Both the position numbers and the translations under genes were made by a program. The notes beneath the pieces were generated by a model. The model was not told the DNA's origin, made no database searches, and was given only the letters and a program-made list of their open reading frames with translations. From Saprospirales bacterium (GTDB taxonomy: Bacteria > Bacteroidota > Bacteroidia > Chitinophagales > Saprospiraceae), in contig JAHEAS010000018.1 of NCBI GenBank assembly GCA_024642645.1, forward strand, positions 1 through 14,435: 14,435 nt of DNA. The letters are read 5' to 3'. This document shows positions 8,101-12,295 of this stretch, piece after piece. Position 1 is the stretch's first letter. Each line of letters begins with the position of its first letter.

Positions 8101-10466
8101 GTTCGAACGACCCGCTTTATGACCCTAACGACAACGATCCTTGTATTCCGGTAATAACCGTTGGTGTCTGTGACCTTGACCAAGATGGTGAAATAAACAG
8201 CGTGGATGCTGATGATGATGGTGACTGTGTCAATGATACAGAAGACTCGGATGCTTACAATGCGCAGAGTGACTCGGATGGAGATGGTGATGCAGATATA
8301 GTTGAGTGTCAAAATGGCACTGATCCGCTGAATGCCTGTGACCCGCACAATGGTACATCAGGTTGTGATTGTGACAATGACGGTATAGCCAATGGTATAG
8401 ATACAGACGACGACAATGATGGTGTGCTTGACGCTGACGATTCTGATGATTGCAATCCGAACAACGACAGTGACAACGACGGCATCTCAAATATTGATGA
8501 AACGACAGCCGGCAGCAACCCACAGGATCCTTGCGACCCTGACCCGAACACACTTGCATGCCAAAGTCCTGATATCGATGGTGACGGTCTTTCTGGAACA
8601 GACGACCCAGACGACAATGACCCTTGCAACCCGAATCCGTCATTTGGTGGCTGTGACTTCGACCAGGATGGTCTGGTAAACAGCGTTGACCCAGACGATG
8701 ACAACGACTGTGTAAACGATGCACAAGACGTTGACGACTATAACACATCAAGCGATAGCGACTTCGATGGGATTGCCGATGGTGTTGAATGCCAGAACGG
8801 CACCAATCCATTGGACAAGTGCGATCCGAATAAAACTTTCGGTAGCTGCGATTTTGACGGGGATGGTTTGGTGAACAACTTGGATCCAGACGACGACAAC
8901 GACTGTGTGAACGATGTGGATGACGTTGCTGACTTCAACCCACAAAGCGACTCTGACCTTGACGGCATCTCCGATTTGGATGAATGTCTAGCAGGTACTG
9001 ACCCAACGAGCCCATGTGACCCTGACCCGAACAGCTTGGCTTGTACCGGCGAGGATACAGATGGGGACGGTTACATCGCCAATGCGCCAACAGACAGTCC
9101 ATTATTCGACTCTGACGATAACGATCCATGTATACCAAACAATCATGTCGGTGCCTGCGACTTTGACCAAGACGGTTTGGCCAACATAGATGATAATGAC
9201 GACGACAACGACGGCGTCAATGACGACGACGATATCGATGCATTTAATCCAGATAGCGACAGTGACGGCGACGGTATTACAGACAACGTGGAAACTGGCA
9301 ATGACGGGACCTATGACCCAGACATTGACTCCAACCCGCTTGATACCGATACTGACGACGATGGAATTCTAGATGGTACTGAGGATGCTAACCATAACGG
9401 AGTTGTGGATGCACATGAAACCGATCCGGTAAGTGGCGACACAGATGAGGATAGCTTAAATGACGGTGTAGAAGATGCAAACCACAACGGGCATTTGGAT
9501 GCTGGCGAGTCAGATCCAACCAACCCGGATGACGATGGCGATGGCATCCTTACAATCGACGAGGATACGAATGGCAACGGTAACGTGCTTGATGACGATA
9601 CAGACCTTGATGGCATAGCAGACTACATGGACCCAGACCCATTTGCTTTTGTCAAAATGAGGGCATTCTTGCAGGGACCACTCGTTGCTTCAACTGGTTT
9701 GATGAAGGACAACCTGCGCACGACGCTTGATGACGATGGCAATCCGTACATTTCGCTCAAAGAGCCATATACCGACTTGAAAATGCCAAACGGTACTTAC
9801 CCATTTGTCCATATCGGCAGCGGCGGTGAGCAAATCCAAGCCAGTGTTTTGGCAGTAACTGGACCAGATGCCATCGTTGACTGGGTATTCCTTGAGCTTC
9901 GCAGCAAGTTGAATCCGGCCAGCAGGTTGTTGACTCGTGCAGCTTTGATTCAGCGAGATGGCGATATTGTGGACCTTGACGGGGTTAGCCCGGTAGTATT
10001 CAAGGCTAAAACGGAGGACTATTATTTAGTTCTACGCCACCGCAACCACTTGGGTGTGATGACTAAGGAGCCCGTTTCAGTGACTAGGGATGTTGCAGCC
10101 GCACCGTTCGTTGACTTTACGAATCCAGTTACTCCGACCTACGGTACCAATGCCCAGAAAATAATGGGTAGTTACAGGGCGCTTTGGGCTGGAAATGCCA
10201 ACATGGATGGAAGGATTGTTTACCAAGGTAGTGGTGCTGACAGGGATTTCATCTTCTTCGATGTCTTCCTTGACCCAGGGAACACCAACGGTAGCTTCAA
10301 CTTCATTGGGCACGGCTACAAAACAAGTGACACCGACCTGAATGGTAAGTATATATTCCAGGGTTCTGGCAACGACGTTGACAATATGATATTCTTCAAC
10401 GTGCTTCAACACCCAGGAAATACTTCCTTCGCTATCAATTACATTATCTACCAGCAACTTCCATAA
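2175..10466 (+). CDS. Giant secreted Asp-rich protein with thrombospondin type 3-like calcium-binding super-repeats
   Basis: The product is 2763 residues. I chose ATG 2175 because it starts directly with a signal peptide (basic Lys2/Lys10, hydrophobic V-L-I-A-A-L-L-L-I, probable cleavage A27|Q28); the frame can be extended upstream to a TTG at 2100, but that buries the signal. Residues 28-188 form a beta-type domain with two cysteines (135, 187), shared with the protein at 11008. Residues 189-2489 hold about 100 calcium-loop motifs of the D-x-D-x-D-G type, as in thrombospondin type 3 / OmpA-linker repeats, organised as 19 super-repeats. Residues 2490-2763 are a non-repeat domain: F-L-Q-G-P near its start, D-W-V-F-L-E-L-R, a R-H-R-N-H-L-G-V-M-T segment, then two copies of a D-G/N-G...Q-G-S-G...F-F motif. 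I see no type A or type B T9SS tail. The role is probably a calcium-stiffened cell-surface stalk or adhesin; this is inference. It has no close downstream gene, so it is probably monocistronic. Confidence 0.92.
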   Translation: MKSSILYYVKHVLIAALLLIGATSSNAQIDFRIGLGTDGQTYTVYAKPKSTISPSTNTLTGTGQVTLVVPHGFIYTTLTSLKGTWSAATVKAPVENPNFDYISVGLLADGSFPNNIQYIVGQETALFRLKRTSACTGAVTLIETDDPFYAPNSVGSNPGNDIGVIDVGKPGFPFYIWIANYGFAPGCVDSDSDGLFNFIEDKNGNGVVDPGETNPNNPDTDGDGLSDGAEDANHNGVVDPGESDPTNKCSPNATFPTCDFDGDGLINSVDLDDDHDGVADVDDVQNFNADSDSDGDGISDDDETGGDGVYNPGNDSDPLNACDPNPNVTACTAMDADGDGYYADVPTTDPTWDPDDNLPCVPNQTVGVCDFDSDSVPNGEDLDDDGDGVLDIYDVNPYNPNSDSDSDGLTDIIETGGDGVYNENIDTNPLDADTDNDGISDGVEDTDKDGSHDIGVETDALNADTDGDGLEDGEEDTNFNGVIDVNESDPLDDCDPVAVGPLCDYDGDGLVNENDPDDDNDGVLDGPDVNDFNPDSDSDGDGIVDKTETANGTNALNACDPNPNVSACIPDDTDGDLFYENYPNGHPKFDPNDTNPCVPSVAALKCDFDGDGITNQNDPDDDNDGVSDLYDSDDYNPNNDSDGDGLPNIVEVGPDGKYNPGIDTNPLNDDTDNDGLKDGCEDKNHNGQKEADETSPLMADTDGDGLKDGVEDANKNCILNAGESNPLDYCSPNNTLPNCDFDQDGITNINDLDDDGDGVDDDSDIDPFDPNSDSDDDGITDDVETGGDGEYNAGVDTNPLDDDTDDDGLKDGIEDKNHNGNRELTETDPINPNTDGDTLSDGEEDINHNGIVDAGESDPLDPCSPFSTGGTCAFQDLDSDGYFSEVAQNDPLYDPDDNNACVPSNQSPTCDFDGDGYPNQNDLDDDNDGVSDAQDSEDYNPNNDSDNDGLSNIIETGGDGVYNNGIDTHPLNPDTDGDGIKDGTEDKNKNGIYEPLTETSPLKKDSDGDGINDGVEDSNFNGVVNLGESDPKDKCSPYTHISPCVGADGDGDGYIGDYPPTHPDFDPDDFNACIPDHTNALCDFDNDGVVNGQDFDDDNDGVTDADDVDAYDPNSDSDDDGITDNDETGGNGIFDLGEGDSDPLDPCSPDINNIACSGTDNDNDGFYANFTAGDPQYDPDDNNPCVPNCMLGLCDFDNDGSLNSTDNDDDNDGVKDNNDVDDCNINSDSDSDGIPDNVETGGDGQYNAGIDTNPLSKDSDNDGINDGIEDKNHNGHQDAGETNPLDSDSDDDGLTDGAEDLNKNGIFDIGESDPLNPCDPIATGSNCDFDGDGLANNVDNDDDNDGVNDAQDEDDFNVNSDSDHDGLADGAETSLGSNPLNPCDPSPSASNCQPIDNDGDGYAKNFPTTDPQYDPDDSNPCIPSVKAGTCDFDQDGSINNIDNDDDNDGVADGSDIDPYDPNSDSDNDGISDNVETQGDHMYNIGVDSNPLKSDTDGDGLSDGTEDANHNGKKDATETSAINPDTDGDGFNDFTEVNNGTDPLDKCDPNNTLPTCDFDGDGLNNDVDQDDDNDGVADADDADAYDPQSDSDDDTISDIDETTAGSNPLNACDPSTTAVACQPTDEDGDWYFENYPANDPSFDPDDTDPCVPSVGSDACDFDNDGVVNGTDNDDDGDGVHDADDIWPYDPDSDSDGDGITDIKETKGDGAYNAGIDSNPLDTDTDDDGILDGIEDSNHDGYVSAGETNPADADTDNDGFADGVEDANKNGVFDAGESDPLDACDPNNTLAFCDFDGDGQINNLDLDDDNDCLADSDDSNPFDANSDTDNDGISDLAECQAGTDALNPCDPAPVGPLCGGQVDEDGDGYFADVTSDNPTFDPDDADPCNPVVSVGVCDFDNDGLINSIDPDDDNDCVNDAQDIDDYDAQSDSDNDGYADGEECQNGTDPLDHCDPVPSAPDCPTTSDADGDGYSGDLSSNDPLYDPNDNDPCIPVITVGVCDLDQDGEINSVDADDDGDCVNDTEDSDAYNAQSDSDGDGDADIVECQNGTDPLNACDPHNGTSGCDCDNDGIANGIDTDDDNDGVLDADDSDDCNPNNDSDNDGISNIDETTAGSNPQDPCDPDPNTLACQSPDIDGDGLSGTDDPDDNDPCNPNPSFGGCDFDQDGLVNSVDPDDDNDCVNDAQDVDDYNTSSDSDFDGIADGVECQNGTNPLDKCDPNKTFGSCDFDGDGLVNNLDPDDDNDCVNDVDDVADFNPQSDSDLDGISDLDECLAGTDPTSPCDPDPNSLACTGEDTDGDGYIANAPTDSPLFDSDDNDPCIPNNHVGACDFDQDGLANIDDNDDDNDGVNDDDDIDAFNPDSDSDGDGITDNVETGNDGTYDPDIDSNPLDTDTDDDGILDGTEDANHNGVVDAHETDPVSGDTDEDSLNDGVEDANHNGHLDAGESDPTNPDDDGDGILTIDEDTNGNGNVLDDDTDLDGIADYMDPDPFAFVKMRAFLQGPLVASTGLMKDNLRTTLDDDGNPYISLKEPYTDLKMPNGTYPFVHIGSGGEQIQASVLAVTGPDAIVDWVFLELRSKLNPASRLLTRAALIQRDGDIVDLDGVSPVVFKAKTEDYYLVLRHRNHLGVMTKEPVSVTRDVAAAPFVDFTNPVTPTYGTNAQKIMGSYRALWAGNANMDGRIVYQGSGADRDFIFFDVFLDPGNTNGSFNFIGHGYKTSDTDLNGKYIFQGSGNDVDNMIFFNVLQHPGNTSFAINYIIYQQLP
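2739..9641 (+). repeat. Array of 19 calcium-loop super-repeats (coding)
   Basis: Each unit begins at a Cys-Asp codon pair, usually C-D-F-D. Units start at 2946, 3279, 3681, 3990, 4389, 4902, 5418, 5754, 6153, 6462, 6837, 7146, 7545, 7857, 8169, 8364, 8652, 8847 and 9156. Their lengths in residues are 111, 134, 103, 133, 171, 172, 112, 133, 103, 125, 103, 133, 104, 104, 65, 96, 65 and 103, and the last unit is longer and open-ended. The core has three calcium loops and ends in P-L-x-x-C-D-P. A 38-residue module with D-x-D-G-D-G-Y and D-P-D-D-x-x-P-C, or a 68-residue module with G-I-D-T-N-P-L and N-H-N-G, may be added. A partial long-type module precedes unit 1 (2739-2945), and the array also ends in a long-type module. 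Confidence 0.9.
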
Positions 10467-10583
10467 GCAGGTAGTGTTGAAGCACCATAAGTTCACATTA
10501 AGTGCAAGGGGATATAGTATCTAAAATTATACGGTGCTAATTCTCTTGCATTTAATGGTGAAAAATGGTTTAAGACGAAAGTG

Positions 10584-10676
10584 GACGGTTTGCATTATTT
10601 TTCATAATAAAGCAATTTGTCATGAAAGTATGGTTAAATTCTTTTGGGTGAAACCATTTGCAAATCGTCTGCTTTT
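10584..10676 (+). terminator. Possible long-loop terminator region of the giant gene
   Basis: GACGGTTTGCA at 10584-10594 can pair with TGCAAATCGTC at 10659-10669 (one G-U), and TGCTTTTT follows. AAATGGTTT at 10563 also has an exact reverse complement at 10651-10659. The 64-base loop makes intrinsic termination uncertain. No better terminator is visible after the giant gene. Confidence 0.25.
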
Positions 10677-10849
10677 TAAAAGAAAAATGACATTGGGATA
10701 ATATTTATTCCCAATAGAATTTAAGTGTTGTAAATCAATTTTTTACTGTTGATAGTTAATAAATATTAGCAATAAAAAATTAAGTTTTCTTAAGAATTTC
10801 ATCTTAAAAACGGCATGGTTTTCGACTAATATAAAGAGTTCAAAAGAAG

Positions 10850-10881
10850 TTTGCATAATTGAAAATAAATGCATAGTTTTG
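10850..10881 (+). promoter_or_regulatory. Bacteroidota-type promoter for the small secreted paralogue
   Basis: TTTG at 10850-10853 and TAGTTTTG at 10874-10881 match the -33/-7 consensus (TTTG and TAnnTTTG) with a 20-base spacer. This gives a leader of about 120 bases before the ATG at 11008. Confidence 0.65.
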
Positions 10882-11007
10882 GACTCTGAAATTTAGAAGA
10901 TTCCCTCCTTTTTTAAAAACATTCCCCCACTAATTGGCTTATCCTCCCCCCACAAGCATAACTCGGTTGTAAAACCATTTTTTAAAAAGAACATAAAAAC
11001 TAGAACA

Positions 11008-11841
11008 ATGAACAAAGTAAACACTCTGTGTGCAGCAGCTCTGCTGTTCCTTTCTTCAGCTTCCTTCGCACAAGTTCAGTTCAAGATTTCCTACAGCCAG
11101 GAAACTGAGCGCTACACGGTTTCTGTTGTCCCACAACAGACGTATGTTGCTCCGCAAAACATTACTGGCACGGGTCAAGTAACTATTAAAGTTCCAACCA
11201 ACAATTTTGACCCAGTTGACATTGAGAGCATGCTGACAGGGATGCTATGGGAGGCCAATGCCCGCAACAATTCGCCTTCCGAGTCACCTGATTTCGACTA
11301 CATTTCTTTCGGTCTTAATATTCAAGGAATCGCTTTCCCGGATTATGTGGCTGGTGTGGAGCTTCCACTTTTTAGCTTCCAAAATGCATACGGTTGCAAC
11401 GGTGCAATAACGTTAGTGGACAATTTCGCTGACGAGTTCATGCCACCAAACAGCCAGAACGCAAACATTGGCAATGCCCTGACCATTCTCGGTGCAGGTG
11501 GAGAAGCTTATGGAGGTATCTCTGGAAGTGCAGTTGTTAATTGTGACCCGAATGCAGTTCTTTCTGCCAAGGAAGAAATTGGCCTCGGAAATTACACCAT
11601 CTTCCCGAATCCAGCCAGTGACTATGTCAACGTAAAGGTTGACTGGAATGGCGATGCTTCCGATGCCAACATCCTTATTGTTGATGCCACTGGCAAGCAA
11701 GTACTGACTACCTCAACAAGCCTTGCCACTGGTAAGAATACTCAGCGGGTCAAGGTGTCAGAACTTACTCCAGGCAGCTACTGGGTGTACCTCGCAGGAG
11801 ATGATTGGAAGATCGGACTCGACCGTTTCTCCAAGCAATAA
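11008..11841 (+). CDS. T9SS-secreted protein sharing the N-terminal domain of the giant repeat protein
   Basis: This is a 277-residue protein. A signal peptide (M-N-K-V-N-T-L then a hydrophobic core) is probably cleaved at A21|Q22. Residues 22-190 match the giant protein's N-terminal domain: both share F-x-I near the start, R/T-Y-T-V, T-G-T-G-Q-V-T, F-D-Y-I-S-x-G-L, C-x-G-A-x-T-L and P-N-S in the same order, and both have two mature cysteines about 50 residues apart (C130, C179 here). From about residue 194 a T9SS type A sorting domain follows (I-F-P-N-P-A-S, L-T-P-G-S-Y-W-V-Y, basic end). It should be exported through the outer membrane and anchored or released. The role is unknown; the shared domain has a beta-sandwich feel, perhaps cohesin-like, but that is unproven. 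The ATG follows an A-rich leader typical of the phylum. Confidence 0.88.
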   Translation: MNKVNTLCAAALLFLSSASFAQVQFKISYSQETERYTVSVVPQQTYVAPQNITGTGQVTIKVPTNNFDPVDIESMLTGMLWEANARNNSPSESPDFDYISFGLNIQGIAFPDYVAGVELPLFSFQNAYGCNGAITLVDNFADEFMPPNSQNANIGNALTILGAGGEAYGGISGSAVVNCDPNAVLSAKEEIGLGNYTIFPNPASDYVNVKVDWNGDASDANILIVDATGKQVLTTSTSLATGKNTQRVKVSELTPGSYWVYLAGDDWKIGLDRFSKQ

Positions 11842-11860
11842 AGCAAATATTTATACTGAG

Positions 11861-11923
11861 TACTGGCAGTAAAGTGGTTGGTGGGGTTTTGCCCAACCTT
11901 CAAATGGCTGCCGCTGCCCAGTA
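11861..11923 (+). other. Structured 3' region after the small secreted protein
   Basis: TACTGGCAG (11861-11869) pairs with CTGCCCAGTA (11914-11923) with one bulged base. Inside it, GGTTGG-T-G pairs with GCCCAACC around a short loop. There is no T-run, so this is a stable 3' UTR fold rather than a terminator. Confidence 0.4.
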
Positions 11924-12011
11924 ACCAAAAATATTAACCCATTCTACCAACGATAATGAGAGGGAGAACAGAGAAGACTTTTGGTTTCGACTAAGATAAT
12001 CTCTGTCATTG

Positions 12012-12042
12012 AGCGGCAACTATGAGGGTTGCCGCTTTTTTT
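12012..12042 (+). terminator. Strong intrinsic terminator
   Basis: AGCGGCAAC and GTTGCCGCT form a perfect 9-base-pair stem with a seven-base loop, followed by seven T. It lies 170 bases after the small secreted protein's stop and isolates it from the exopolysaccharide gene. Confidence 0.9.
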
Positions 12043-12090
12043 CGTTTTGCACATATTTCAACAAAATTTGACCGTTTGAAACGTAATTAC

Positions 12091-12121
12091 TTTACTTTCA
12101 ATGGATTTCGACTTATCTTTG
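12091..12121 (+). promoter_or_regulatory. Promoter of the Wzc-like gene
   Basis: TATCTTTG at 12114-12121 matches the -7 consensus TAnnTTTG exactly. The -33 position holds only TTTA (12091-12094, 19 bases upstream), so the upstream element is weak and may need an activator. Confidence 0.55.
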
Positions 12122-12295
12122 CATAGAAATAGAAAAAAGGCTACACACACCAACCGACTAACTTCCATACTTTTTCCCTTAGGCTTGTTCAACTTATAAC
12201 CTATTTTTGTTTTTTGTAGAAGCTTTGAACAGCCAATATTCTAAGCTACACCTCCCCTGGTTATTTTTTTTGAGAAAACTTACACAACAACCACT
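12122..12295 (+). promoter_or_regulatory. Long leader of the Wzc-like gene with an inverted repeat
   Basis: About 165 bases separate the promoter from the ATG without an open frame of note. GGCTTGTTCAA at 12182-12192 pairs with TTGAACAGCC at 12225-12234 (10 pairs, one bulge) around a T-rich 32-base loop. Long leaders in front of polysaccharide operons of this phylum are known sites of NusG-like (UpxY) antitermination. Nothing in the sequence proves that here. Confidence 0.35.

Larger units (their letters stand above)
10467..11007. other. AT-rich intergenic region between the two paralogous secreted proteins
   Basis: No coding frame is supported on either strand. It contains possible RNA stems after the giant gene, a copy of a TGG-TTTCGACT motif at 10815, a good promoter at 10850-10881, a C-rich pyrimidine stretch at 10924-10951, and an A-rich segment directly before the ATG at 11008. 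Confidence 0.6.

Noticed and set aside
2739..9641. CRISPR-like or non-coding tandem repeat
   Set aside because: Periodicity is exact in codons and conserved in protein, not in DNA; one frame stays open for over 8 kb.
10200..10440. True dockerin at the end of the giant protein, pairing with a cohesin in the N-terminal domain
   Set aside because: Only the first part of the calcium loop resembles a dockerin; the following Q-G-S-G and F-F segments do not fit the dockerin helix. It is kept only as a weak comparison.
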